This document shows positions 10,589 to 21,409 of a DNA stretch of 64,000 nucleotides, in pieces (within the stretch, counting starts at the first letter, position 1; every line of letters starts with the position of its first letter). Location: NCBI GenBank assembly GCA_012274445.1, contig JAAROD010000090.1, positions 806,001 through 870,000 on the forward strand. Reading direction: 5' to 3'. The stretch comes from Sclerotiophoma versabilis. Its lineage: Eukaryota; Ascomycota; Dothideomycetes; Pleosporales; Didymellaceae. The translations under genes were made by a program, and so were the position numbers. The notes below the pieces were generated by a model, which was given only the letters and a program-made list of their open reading frames with translations, did no database searches and was not told the DNA's origin.

Positions 10589-12238
10589 CTAGTATCTGTA
10601 CGTGACTGTGTTGCGCTCTGCAATTGGAGACACGTCGTGTTGCCGTGGCTGATTCGCATTGTGATCTGGTGTCCGCGGGCGCTGACCTGCATCCTCCTCT
10701 TGGATAACTGCGCCATGCATGGTCAGATTGTTCGCAGAGCTTTCTTGTCGATGCATGTAGGACGGCGTTGACTGGAAACCTGGATGATACGAGTCTGGTG
10801 AGCCTCCGTAACCGTTTGCTCGTGGATTTGTGGGTGGTGTGTAAGCTGGTGTGTACTGATCAGCAAAAGGATTCTCCTCCTGCTGCTGAGGAACGGAACT
10901 ATGCCGGTCGGGCGCTGCCTGAAGCGATGCAGGAAGGCCGCTATTGTTGTGACTCTGACTTGCGGGTGCTTGAGCTTGTGGTGTGTCATAAGAAGCTGCG
11001 TTTGGCAACGGATCATATGGGTCTCGCGGTACGGAGTCCATGGGCGATGGCACATCATAGGGCTGGGGTAGTTTCGGTGGTTCGTATGAGTTTGCCGGAA
11101 CTCCTGATGGAGCACTATTGACTGGAGGCAATATTGGAGGTGTCTGTTGCGCGGGAGGCGATGGAGAGGCTCCAATAGCGCGACGAGCCTGAAGAACAGC
11201 ACGCTGGTGCTTCGATGCGGCGAGGGAGAGTTGCTCGTTTGTCTCAATGAGCGTAAGCATCGTATCGTCATCAGGAGCTGGGTTGTCGCAAGCAATGTAG
11301 CCCTGTATACTGCGCTGCGCTGATGTACACCTCTCAGCGAATTCCTTGACCAGGTCGTTGCCAATCAGCTCGTTCGGTGGTGTGGACTGCACAAGCTGGA
11401 GGAGCAGCTTTGCAGACGTGCGAGCTTCTTCAATGCGCCCCGCCAGCTCAACCGGCGGAGGCAATCCTCTTGACTGCGATCGACTTCCTCCTGAGCTGAA
11501 GCCTCCCTGGAATTGCTGACCTGCACCCCACCTTGGCGCGTTTAGTCGACGAGGGCCGAACTGCTTTGCTGCATTCTCCATGAGGCCCTTCTCTTTCTTC
11601 CACATAGCAAACACAGCGTTGAGATTGGTGTCGAATGCCTTGTCCCGCTCCAGTGCATCCAGTGTCTCCTTGAGAATCTGAGCAACACTTGGGTCTATTC
11701 CATTTCGCAGTAGGTGCTTCACTGTATCGGCAAAGGTCTTGTCGAGGTTCTTCGTAAAGGAAGGGCCTGGGTTGTCGGCCAGGATACGTATGAGCATAAT
11801 CGCATTGTACTGGACATGCGGACGGGTGTAGTTCTCTTTCGAGAGGAACTTGCGGATCTGTGCAGCGGCGGCGGCGGCGGCAGGTGGACTGGACTCGGCG
11901 GCTTCGACAATAGTTGGAAGGTGAAGGACTTCCTCACCCTGGAACCGGTCAGCGTATAAACCAGGAGGCACGCAGAAGAGTCATACCGAATTGGCGGCGC
12001 CAGACTCGCAGAACAGCCTCTGTTTCCGCATCAGCTCAGTCAACCGAGGCGCAACACTGCGCGACTCACCACGCCACGGGCGGCGTTCGCGTCAGGTGTG
12101 TCAGCATCGCTGTCTGCTGGGACGTCTTGTGCTATGGGCGCTCAGTCAGTACAGTGTCGCGCACAACTGGAGCCCGGCCGACTCACAAGACCTCTTGCGC
12201 ATCAAGCTGCCCAAACCCAGGCGCTTCTTGAGAGCCAT
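10589..12238 (-). CDS. GAT-domain trafficking protein, LSB5-like
   Basis: Four exons on the minus strand (12238-12187, 12131-12070, 12019-11987, 11938-10589) encode 498 residues. The three introns are 55, 50 and 48 nt, with GTGAGT, GTGAGT and GTATGA donors, and every phase agrees. The N-terminus (MALKKRLGLGSLMRKR) is basic. Residues 50-170 form a helical VHS/ENTH-like region (HLPTIVEAAESSP, YNAIMLIRILADNPG). Around 210-300 lies a GAT-like three-helix region (ARTSAKLLLQLVQSTPPNEL, MLTLIETNEQLSLA). The remainder is Pro/Gln-rich and disordered. VHS/GAT proteins bind ubiquitinated cargo and act in endocytosis and Golgi-endosome sorting. Yeast Lsb5 links this to actin. The family is fairly sure, but direct orthology to LSB5 is an inference. 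Confidence 0.75.
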
Positions 12239-12649
12239 GGCGGCGGGAACGTGATGGGGTGCTCGAGAGCTCCGCGATGTTTGTGCGTGAGAACAGTAAA
12301 CAAATGCGTGTATGGTCGTGTTAGCCACCGGACTACGAGAACTCCGAAGTGTGATAAGAGCAGGCGGTTTCAATTTCGTGACACTCAAAGCGTAGGGCGG
12401 TAAGGCGGCCAGCGTCAACGGTGCTTCGATGCTTATGCTTATGCTTGCACGGACACACCTATAAAGCTGCCGCGCCTCCAGCCAAGAATGCGCGCGTCGG
12501 CAGAGACGTCAACCGCCGCGTACTGCGTGTGGCAAGCGGCCTTCGCAGCATCTTCGGCACCGCGGTCTTGTCACGGGAGACTTGACGTTGGTGCAAGAGT
12601 GCGCGTCCGTCGACCCGGTCTGTGGGCCAAGAGCCTTGGAGAGGACCAG

Positions 12650-12727
12650 ACGGCTTTAAGGAAGAAGCAAGACAACGTCAAGGGCCGTTGAAGGCCTCCT
12701 GGCGAGCACGAGCAAGGGCTAGTATCC
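12650..12727 (+). repeat. 78-bp direct repeat, copy 1
   Basis: It is about 87-90 percent identical by eye to 13229-13306, same orientation. Shared blocks include CAAGACAACGTCAAG and AAGGCCTCCTGGC. Several differences are transitions. Confidence 0.85.
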
Positions 12728-13228
12728 TGTCACCCTGTCTATGAAGTAAGAGTGGGACCGTGACGCCTGCGTTCGGCAAGAGGCAAGTATTCCAGCAATC
12801 AGACCCAACTCCACTGCCTTCACAGTGCAAGGCCGTTCCCCACCTCGCACAAGGATGCACAAGGATGCACCCGCACTTCCGTTGATGTGATGCAGGGACT
12901 TCTTAGTCACCAAGGAGCTGGAGCTCGAAATTGCGAACACATGACATGACGGGCGTTGCGACCAGGTGACACAGCTTTGACAGCGCCACAGTTCAAGAGG
13001 CAATCATACACGTGTGCAGGCTCTCTGCTCTACGGATCACTGTCCTGCAGACTTGAGGATGCCTTGGCCGAGTCAGTACAACAAGCGGCGATTGACAGCA
13101 CGTCAAGGCACCTTTGCCAGAGTGTTGCTGGTGCATGGTAGGTACCAAAAGGTAAGTGGTGGGCATGAAGCACTCCAGACATTACAGGTTTGACCTAAGC
13201 CCTACCGTGAGCCTCGGGCTTCATCCAC

Positions 13229-13306
13229 ACGGCTTTCAGGAAGACGCAAGACAACGTCAAGAGCTGGTGAAGGCCTCCTGGCAGGCACGAGCAAGGGCTA
13301 GTATCT
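13229..13306 (+). repeat. 78-bp direct repeat, copy 2
   Basis: Second copy, 579 bases downstream of the first, sharing CACGAGCAAGGGCTAGTAT near its end. No coding frame is conserved between copies. Confidence 0.85.
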
Positions 13307-13647
13307 TAGAGTGGTGAGTCGGAGCCTCAGAGAGCTGGCCAACTTGCTTCTGTATGCAATCCTGATCTGGCTTTTCGGCAATGGTGATCATTGATCGTCC
13401 CCGCCTGCTGCCCCACAGCCCAGGCTACACCTGCCCCGTCAGACGTCACCTGCATGCGCCTGCTATTACTGCCACTAGGCGTGACAGGCTGGGAAGGCTG
13501 CAGCAGGTATTACCTCATTAACATGGCGTTCCTCAACGCGCCTTCGTCTCGTGCAAAACATCTACCCTCTGACCTCGCCTCCTACCAGGCACACGTCGCT
13601 TTCAGCCGCCAAACAGTACCTCAGTCTCATCATCAGCACCCTTCAAC

Positions 13648-14886
13648 ATGGCACATGAACCAGCAAGAGCCATGGCAGGCCAAGCCAGGCAGCGCTTTCA
13701 AGAGAGTGAAGAGGACCGCATCACTCGCAGCGCTGGACACTTCCCAGAATTCGAGTCCGATATGCCTAGACTTGCAAACCGATTCCAGTTCTCCTTCAAG
13801 GACAACCTCTCCTCTTATCTCGGGCATAACAACCCATTCTATTCTGAAGCCAACGACGACACCGACTACGTATGGCTCCTCGACAACACAGCCTACCAGA
13901 ACCGCTTGGGCAGATGGAAGGCCGAGTTCGTCGCGGCCTACTTTGTCAGACATAGCGGTAAGGACCTGTCTGAAGTTGTAGCTTGGGTCAGTGAAAAGAT
14001 CGGACTGGCCGATGACGAAGAGGCGAAGAAGGCTATTGCGCTGAGGCTTGAACCATTTCTGGACGCGATTCTTCCCGCACACGCTGTCAACATCGACCTT
14101 CAGGGCATGAAAGTCAGACTAGGACCTAGTGGCCGAGATGGTATCAGTACAGACGAACTCGCCATTCCTGGCTCAGGCTACAAAGACGGTGAAATCATCA
14201 CATCGAAAGCGATTGGTGCGACTGCAACGCCTCTCAAGACTACGTTCGCCAAAGCCACAGGGTGGGCTGTCCTTTCAGATATAGACGACACTATCAAGAA
14301 GACCCTGACCTCTTCACCTGTCGGTATCCTGAAGACGACTTTTGCGGAGGATCCAGAGCCTATCAAGGGTATGCCAGAGCTCTACAAGCATATCGTACAG
14401 AAACTCAACAACCCGCCATTCTGGTACCTGTCCGCATCGCCCTACAACCTATACCCTTTTCTCCGTCAATTCCGTGAGACCTATTATCCTGCAGGGACCA
14501 TGCTGCTGCGCGACGCATCCTGGATGAATCTGGCAGGCTTCTTGGCCAACCTTACCCAGGGCACTGAAGCCTACAAAGTCGACCGCATAGAGAAAGTCCA
14601 TGAGTGGTTTCCAAAACGAAAGTTCATTTTGATCGGCGACTCGACCCAGTCCGACCCTGAGGCCTACGGCGAAGCATATAAGAAATTCCCGAAGTGGATT
14701 GGTGCGATCTATATCCGCAAGGTGACCGGTGTCGCAGAGATGGACGAGGGCAAGAAAAACAATACTGAGCGCTTCGAGATGGCGTTTAGACATGTGCCGA
14801 AAGAGCTCTGGTATGTCTTCGAAGACCCTAGCGAGCTGTACGCGAAGGTCGATGCATTGGTACAGCAACAGTCACCGGAACAGTAG
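13648..14886 (+). CDS. APP1: APP1-type phosphatidate phosphatase
   Basis: An intronless gene of 412 residues with a good start context (CAACATGGC). The C-terminal half carries the DUF2183 catalytic domain: the haloacid-dehalogenase-like motif DIDDT (Asp211, Asp213, Thr215), then WYLSASPYNLYPFL and FILIGDSTQSDPE, the later motifs of the fold. The N-terminal half (about 1-200) is the family's usual accessory region. App1 in yeast dephosphorylates phosphatidate to diacylglycerol, needs magnesium and works at cortical actin patches in endocytosis. That function is transferred from the family. Length is shorter than yeast App1 (587 residues) but normal for filamentous homologues as I recall. It is divergent from the GAT-domain gene, which also belongs to trafficking; I do not claim coregulation. 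Confidence 0.88.
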   Translation: MAHEPARAMAGQARQRFQESEEDRITRSAGHFPEFESDMPRLANRFQFSFKDNLSSYLGHNNPFYSEANDDTDYVWLLDNTAYQNRLGRWKAEFVAAYFVRHSGKDLSEVVAWVSEKIGLADDEEAKKAIALRLEPFLDAILPAHAVNIDLQGMKVRLGPSGRDGISTDELAIPGSGYKDGEIITSKAIGATATPLKTTFAKATGWAVLSDIDDTIKKTLTSSPVGILKTTFAEDPEPIKGMPELYKHIVQKLNNPPFWYLSASPYNLYPFLRQFRETYYPAGTMLLRDASWMNLAGFLANLTQGTEAYKVDRIEKVHEWFPKRKFILIGDSTQSDPEAYGEAYKKFPKWIGAIYIRKVTGVAEMDEGKKNNTERFEMAFRHVPKELWYVFEDPSELYAKVDALVQQQSPEQ

Positions 14887-15261
14887 ATGGCTCACTTTGT
14901 AGTCTAGCGTTTTTGTTTCTTCGTTTTGGTGTTCCCCCTGCATGATACCAAATTGCTTCGCTTGAAGCTAGATCACTCAACTTCATCGTCCAAATACCTC
15001 ATAATCAACCTAGTTCAGCATTGATTTCCTTCTCAATTTCAGCATCGCCTTTACTTGACAGCTTCAACCTTATCACATATCGGTGTCTTACTTTGATCTC
15101 GCAATTTTCACTCACTACGAGTGAGCAACAAAGATGATGCAAATGCTCGCGATTGCGTAGTGAAGCGACGAGCTTGCATTCACCTCAAAGCAGCCCCACC
15201 CTACTGACTTCCTCCACGGACACCTCCACAGCAATCTTACCACAACCACCACATCACTATC
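14887..15261 (+). other. Intergenic region between APP1 and the DUF3445 gene
   Basis: 3' flank of APP1 and 5' region of the next gene on the same strand. The stretch from 14985 to 15115 is CT-rich. No TATA box or small gene was seen. Confidence 0.5.
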
Positions 15262-16831
15262 ATGGAGAAGCACCGGTATGATGTTCCTGATCCAGCGCCC
15301 ATTTACATCCTCCTCATTTTTGTTGTCTTGCTCTGCACCTACTTCGCTTGGTTGGGCTCCGTCGCAGTGCGTCTCTACTTCTACAAAGGCGCACTGGCTC
15401 CAGAACCAGAGAGGTTCGTCATCCTGCCAGCATATCTGCGCGGTCACAGTCCACAGCATGGCCACCACAGACGCGTCACAGCATTTCCTATACCAGCACC
15501 ACCAAAGAGCCCAGCGCGCAAGCTTGCGCGCCATGCGCGGGTTCTGCGTGTGAATATAGCCGACGTAGACGTAAACGAGTTGCCTGATCCTGAGATCCGT
15601 GCCTCCCTTGTGGAACAGCAGCGAATTTCTCGACTCCCAGCCTTCGTTCAGGATGACTGTGGTGACGGCTCTGACTTCCCTGACATCCCATTCGCAATCA
15701 CTCCGGTCGAGGTGAAGCAGAATACCCTGGCTCCACTACATCTCAACAGTAGGCCATCAGCCAAGTACAAGTCTGTAGGATTGAAAAAGGTCGGCCTGGA
15801 GCAGTGGCTCTCAATTGACAATACATACAAGGATATGCACTCGGCGCGATACTACCTGCTTGCTAAGAGAAGCGCAGAATGTATACAAATCAAGCATGAT
15901 GGAGAAGCTCCTTGCGAGGAGCTGCTGCAGGAAGTTGTCAGATCTCTAGTCTCGAAGTACCCCGAGAGCTTTAGCATCAAGACTGTCAACCGGGGCAAGT
16001 ATGTTCGTAACGAGATTACCAAAGAAGAGTGGTCATTGGTCCGCCCGTTTGATTGCCATCCACTAGAGGTGTGCGCAAGACTGGCAAGGGAGGATTTCAA
16101 CATCTTGCTCAAAGGAGATTTTACGCAGCAGTACTACCTGTATGTCTCCTGTCAATAAGCTAATGTGTTGAACTGACATGTGATGTTTAGTCAAGCAAGC
16201 GCAACCCTCTTCCCAGCCGGCTGGCGGATGAGCAATTTTGTCGGGAAAGCACTTTCACACATGCAAGATCAAGACATCTATCAGTGGGATAGTTAGTATA
16301 TCCTGCCCATTTTACTCCCCATAATGGTATCGATATTGATTTGTCTTAGGTATCCCAAACATCCTTCCACTCACCTCCTCTGTCGACCTCCTCACCCGCA
16401 GCACACTCTACATCCAAACTCTGCCAGATTCGCGCCCTCTAGCAAATCTTCTCTTCGTGCAAGAAGCCAAAGATTTCTTTCCCGGAAATCTGTCCTCCCT
16501 AATGCCCCAGCACATCATCGTGCGCCGCGAGCACCAAGCCTTCCGACGCCTGCCCAAGTCGGGAGCTATAGTATTCTCAACGAGAACTGAATTGAAAAAA
16601 TTGACTGATTTGGACATGCAAGAGAGAAGGGATCTGGTCAAGGAGATTCGAGGCTGGGATAGAGAGGTTGCAACAAGGAAAGGTCTGGAATTGTGGCAGA
16701 GGGCTGTAAGTGGATACTGTGAGGGTAAGAAAGTTTCAAAGGGCGATGAGACTGTTGTGGATGCTGGCGATGACGAGGAATCACCGATATGGAAGTCTTG
16801 TGGAAGTAGTCGTCCCATTGAAAGCTACTAG
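15262..16831 (+). CDS. DUF3445 heme-dependent N-demethylase-like protein, membrane-anchored
   Basis: Three exons (15262-16139, 16191-16291, 16350-16831) encode 486 residues. Introns of 51 and 58 nt (donors GTATGT and GTTAGT) have phases 2 and 1 that rejoin correctly. Residues about 12-35 form one hydrophobic membrane anchor (IYILLIFVVLLCTYFAWLG). The rest matches DUF3445: DIPFAITPVEVKQNT, the central FPAGWRMSNFVGKALSHMQ, and the late RREHQAFRRLPKSGAIVFST. The family is now known as heme-dependent oxidative N-demethylases, with bacterial members acting on small methylated amines. Substrate and cofactor state of this fungal form are unknown, and the anchor suggests an ER or other membrane location. 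The second donor, GTTAGT, is the less typical one. Confidence 0.8.
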
Positions 16832-17316
16832 ACCCTGAGGTTTGACGTGAAGGATGCACCTCATTGCCTATCGAAAAAGCTGAACCATAGTTCAAGCTCA
16901 AAATCGTATGAGTACGTACTCCCATGGCTCTATCAAATCCAACCACTCATGGCTCGATACTTCAACGATGCGACATTGAGGTTGGAGAATATACTGGTTC
17001 GTCCAGTCTTATTTCGGCTCGCAAATACGAACCATGGGACTGTATAATTGTTGGAGTTTGCAGACAGCATTATAGTCCTGCACATAAATCTGCAAAGTTC
17101 TTCTCTAATATCACCGATTCATACTCCAAGGTCCAAGCTATTGTAGCCAACATCCACCATCTCCTCAAACACAAAGACATACTGATAACTGTTTGTCCAA
17201 CGAACACTTCAACATCCACAACCCGTCATTACAACAGACTACCGTGGTCTCCAAAGCTACCAACATCAGTACTTCCCGCACAACACACGCCAATCGTAAT
17301 CCTAACACCCACCATC
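16832..17316. other. Intergenic region before coiled-coil gene
   Basis: The reading frame of the next gene stays open back to 16924 but lacks family-like sequence, so I treat this as 5' untranslated and promoter DNA. Nothing else was seen. Confidence 0.45.
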
Positions 17317-18210
17317 ATGCCTTTCTCTATCTACACGAATGATAATGAATATCTTCACAATGAGATTCTGGAGAGAGATTCTGGAGGTCTGGAGGAGCAG
17401 TATGAAATCCTTGATGAGCAATGTGATACCATTGAAGAAAAGTACAATGCCCTTGAGAAGAGGTGCAACGTAAAAGAAGAGCAATACACCGTCCTTCAAG
17501 ATCATTACAACGTCCTCGAAGGGCAATACAACGTCCTCGAAGGGCAATACAACGTCCTTGAAGGGCAGTACAACGTCCAAGAAGAGCAGTACAGCTACCT
17601 CGAAGAAGATCGTGACAAGCTTGAAGAAGATAACGAAGCTTTACATCAGCAAAACCAGGCCCTACGGGTCCTCCTTGAATATGCCCAAACCGATGCAAAT
17701 GAGCAGCAGCAACGCGCAGAAGAGCAACAATGCGCGCTCAACAAAAAACTAGATGAACAGCATGAGGCCACACGCGCCTCGCTCGAAGATTTCGAAGACC
17801 TCGAAGCCGTACATCAGCAGCTCAACGAGCAATATTACAACCTACACACACGCTACAACCTGGGTCTACAGACACTCGGGGAAGCAGTCATTCACCACAA
17901 TGTATTCCGGAACGAAATCGCAGACCTCCAGTCCCGGCTAGGGCAGCACGAAAACCACCACATTCGACTGAACACATGGGCAGACCAGCTTGAGGGCGTA
18001 TCGTGGGCTCTGCTAGACCAGTGGAATATGCTCTGGATTGCGCGCGACGAATATGACACGCTCTGGGCTGCGTTTGGGGAGGCGTGTGTTTATGGGCGGA
18101 CACCTGAGAGGGAGCTTGAGGCGGGATGTGAACGGGAGCTTGAGCTTCGCCGGGCTGAGTATAGGGAGCGACGGGACTATTTGCGTGTTTGGGCTAGTCA
18201 AATGGAATGA
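17317..18210 (+). CDS. Heptad-repeat coiled-coil protein
   Basis: Intronless, 297 residues from the ATG at 17317 (ACCATCATGCC, a strong context). An upstream in-frame extension to 16924 exists but looks non-coding. From about residue 20 to 210 the protein is a continuous predicted coiled coil rich in Glu and Gln. Residues 64-90 contain perfect heptads (YNVLEGQ three times, then YNVQEEQ) encoded by near-identical 21-bp DNA units. The C-terminal 90 residues contain several Trp (WADQLEGVSWALLDQW) and a charged end (RELELRRAEYRERRDY). I do not recognise a family. The recent tandem amplification suggests a fast-changing structural protein. Confidence 0.7.
   Translation: MPFSIYTNDNEYLHNEILERDSGGLEEQYEILDEQCDTIEEKYNALEKRCNVKEEQYTVLQDHYNVLEGQYNVLEGQYNVLEGQYNVQEEQYSYLEEDRDKLEEDNEALHQQNQALRVLLEYAQTDANEQQQRAEEQQCALNKKLDEQHEATRASLEDFEDLEAVHQQLNEQYYNLHTRYNLGLQTLGEAVIHHNVFRNEIADLQSRLGQHENHHIRLNTWADQLEGVSWALLDQWNMLWIARDEYDTLWAAFGEACVYGRTPERELEAGCERELELRRAEYRERRDYLRVWASQME
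17506..17595 (+). repeat. 21-bp tandem repeat coding for heptads
   Basis: Four units of 21 bp, three almost identical (TACAACGTCCTCGAAGGGCA core), each encoding one coiled-coil heptad. Confidence 0.9.
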
Positions 18211-18720
18211 GGATGACCGCTGTGAGATCAGGGGTTTCAGCGGTGCTGTGTGCTGATTGATTTGTGCCTTTGTGGGGAGTTTCTATCGTCTGGTCTCGTC
18301 GCAAATGAGTCTGTCTTTGCGAGAAGGGCTACTTGCGAATCCATGAATTAAACATCAATGGGGTCTCATGTTCCTTTGGAAATCACTGCAAGGTCTCTGT
18401 TCATGATGTCAGGTTCTATTTCGTTTTTGTTTCGTTTCTGCTTCGTTGTTACCGCTTTGTACTATAAAAGAATGACATATGATCTTAACTACATCCTGTC
18501 ACTTAACGCCTTACTTCGTCTTTAAATCAATCCAGTAACCATCAACACTAGGCCTCTGACCAAGTATATTGTATCGAACACCTCCATGCTTTACCGTCCT
18601 ATGTCAGCATTGGAAAAATCGACTGTTCCTAGCCCCTGCCTTTTCTCACACGCATTTCCATTGTCAAGTATATTTACGCTCTGCATCGCATCACACATAC
18701 CTTGCAGAAATTTTCAGGCT
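18211..18720. other. Convergent intergenic region
   Basis: It lies between the 3' ends of the coiled-coil gene and the four-pass membrane protein gene. A TATAAAAG sequence sits at 18463-18470 but no gene starts in range on that strand. Nothing else was recognised. Confidence 0.5.
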
Positions 18721-19472
18721 TTAGACTTCGACCATGTCCTTGCTCGCGCCACTTTCTTCGGCTGCTTTAGCTTGCTCAGGCTGCTCAGCGCGCTCAGCAC
18801 CTTCACCCAAAAAATCTTCCGAGTCTCGATACATGACTGGGTCGGCCTCGATGTCAAGATATTCCTCACCACGGAGGAGGCTGTAGCCCTTCTTGGTCGT
18901 AGTCGAAGCTGGGCCAGAGATGAACTTTGCTTGACAGTTGGGGCACTGCTGGCAAGCGGGCTTTTTGCTGAAGCTGATCTTCGAGAAGAGCTGCTTCCAG
19001 GGGAGATGGGCCAGCGTAAAGTAGAAGTGGATAACCCTGCTTGTATCGGAATGTGCAATGCTTCTGTAGTCGATTCGACTTACATGTTTAAGATCATGGG
19101 AGCCGTGACATAACCGGTGAGGAGTCCAAAGCCTCCAGCGCTAAACTGGTTAAGTTCGACTGTCCAGCAGGGGACTAAGACGCCGAGGTATCCAAGAGCC
19201 GAAGCCAAATCAAGGATCTTGAAGTGCAAAGCACGGGGGGTCTTGCCATGCTTCTTCATGTACTGCAGACTGATGAAAGAAGCAGCGACGGTCATCGCCA
19301 AGGGGATGAAGACGAAGCAATATGCTGTGACGTGCCGACCACCCCATCTTCCATATTGATGGTCGAGCGAGATAACGGTTGCAGCAATGTTCAAAGGGGC
19401 CGTGATGGCCGTAGCCAGGTACGTGAGAAGGCGGAGCGGGCGCTCGATGGCTGTGGCGTCGATTGGTTCCAT
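18721..19472 (-). CDS. Small four-pass membrane protein, unknown function
   Basis: Two exons, 19472-19084 and 19036-18721, encode 234 residues. The 47-nt intron has a perfect GTAAGT donor and AAGCAG acceptor and joins in phase 2. Four hydrophobic segments are visible (LLTYLATAITAPLNIAATVI, YCFVFIPLAMTVAASFISL, ALGYLGVLVPCW, FGLLTGYVTAPMIL). The cytosolic tail of about 90 residues includes a short cysteine cluster, CQQCPNC, and ends acidic and Ala/Glu-rich. I recognise no family. The cysteine cluster could bind metal, but only three cysteines are present, so this is speculative. A 5' extension open to 19985 exists but the composition changes before the chosen ATG. Confidence 0.7.
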
Positions 19473-21409
19473 GGTTGCTGTAGTTCGTGAGAAAAGATAG
19501 GATGTATTGGAATATGATAGTAGAGATATGGACTTTGACGATTGATAAGAGTTGGAAGGTCTCCAAGGCAACAGCAATCCTGCCGCCAAGAGAACTTTGT
19601 TGCAGAAGCGCGTGTGTACACTGTACGCCTTACCAAAGCGCCCAACGAACTCCACATCTGGCGAGCGTTTTGATACAAAATGCCCCTCGGTTAGTCTCCA
19701 AGCGAGGTAGTCTGCAGAGAGATACATAGAAACGAACCAATGATGTCGCAAGGGAGGCGGTGGAGTGAGGTTTGATTGACTGAAAAGGCGTAGCGCTGGT
19801 TTGGCGCGTCGTACGCATGCATGTAGGGTAAACCACAAGGCAGACTCGAGTTTAACGTCAACAGCACAACTCCAAACGCAACCTTCTTCGAAACAACGAT
19901 CCGATCGATGCACGTGGGTTGTGGTACTGGACAAAGGATGCGCTCGTAAGCAAAGCTTGTTGCGTCCTCGAAAAGAAAAATTCACGGAGATTCTGTAATT
20001 GTCACCTCGGTTCCAAGTTCAGGCAGTCTGCCTCAAGCAACGCATTGCGATGGTGTCATAGATCGTGATGCATTAGTGCCCTCTCCACGTCCGCCTAAAA
20101 CCGAACTTATTATGCGCTTAAGTCTATGCAACGGAGCTTACAGATTACTTCTCCTTATAGAACAAAATAGACGGTGAGGAACTTATCAGTTTATTTAGAT
20201 ATACGGTTCACGTTGTTGTGGCAGCATGACTTTAGTTGAGGCTTCCAAGCGTACTGCTCCTAGTGTTAGTGTTCATTATCAAAAAGTGCTCTTCGGCGCG
20301 GCTTTGGGTGTGGCTGTTTCTGTCCACCGTGTGCCGAGCTGCCCGTAAGTCGCGACTCGTCCACGTGGAGAGGAACAAGTGTGAATGTCGCTTCAACGTC
20401 TGAGAGGTAGGAAACTCACAGTCCGAGGATCATGTGGGGCTCATGGCTTTGCGTCTCGTCTGACAGATAGATTCATCAGAAAGAGTAGTTATTGGTGAAG
20501 CGCCGCGTGGCCGGTGCAACGATCAAATGTGAGAACATGCTCCGCTGTTAAATGTGAGTTGTCGTTTAGATGCGCGGTTCGCAACGGCTCAGATGTATCG
20601 CACTCACACGACCGCTTGGAGTTGAAAGGCAGTCAGGCTGGCACTGAGCATGACAGCAGAGTGCGCGAGCACAGACCACGCGCTAAATTTCTGGACTCCT
20701 TCACCTCACTCACGAGTATCTAACACCCTCATGTGCTTGACTGCGATCATTCACGCTTTTGCAGCGACAACTACTTGTAAGCCGGTGATCAGCGAACGTG
20801 GCGGATTCTGAGCGTTGTTTCACAAATCAGTGCGCGCCTCACAAGTTGCAGCAAGAGCTGGAAAAGCCCTAGGATTCTCAAATCCTATGAACTCAGTACA
20901 AGAGGGAAACCTCTATGTGAGCGTGTAGACTATTCAAGACCAAAGAACGTCATAAAAATCCAAAGGTTAACTGTCCAGGGGATACTATGCAGCTGGCTAC
21001 AATGCTACTGTGTGTGCCTCTTATTCTAGTTACGGAGGTTTTGTGGGCTCCGAGTTCGCATTGCTAAGAAGTCTGAGTTAGTTTTCGGTGGATCCTTTCA
21101 GTCAAGCACCATTTCGGATGTGACCTGTGATTCGTCGAAACGGGCAGTCTTCTGCGACATAAGTCCAACGTGCTACACCCGCGTGTGATAGTGAGCACTC
21201 GAAACTATCTGCAATCACACTGACGATCAACTTCTCGTATTCAGAAAGCCTTATCTGCTGTGAAAGGGCTCTGTGATGAGTTGTTGACATGAATACGCTT
21301 TCACTTCATCCCACGCGTGCCAAACACTACTTCACCTTCCAGGTATTCTAGCGCGTACTACCCTTGAGCTCGAGCATACTCACTTACCACAAAGTGTCGA
21401 TAGAATTCA
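19473..21409. other. Long divergent intergenic region
   Basis: 1.9 kb between divergent starts at 19472 and 21410. All frames are short and of unlike composition. No repeat, RNA gene or TATA box was identified. Confidence 0.5.

Larger units (their letters stand above)
12239..13647. other. Divergent intergenic region with a dispersed direct repeat
   Basis: 1.4 kb lies between the start of the GAT gene and the start of APP1. It contains two copies of a 78-bp repeat 579 bases apart (listed separately) and a CTATAAAG patch near 12460. No convincing gene was found in any frame. Confidence 0.5.

Noticed and set aside
18586..19113. 175-codon plus-strand frame downstream of a TATAAAAG sequence
   Set aside because: It is antisense to the spliced four-pass membrane protein gene, whose two exons join in phase with a perfect GTAAGT donor.
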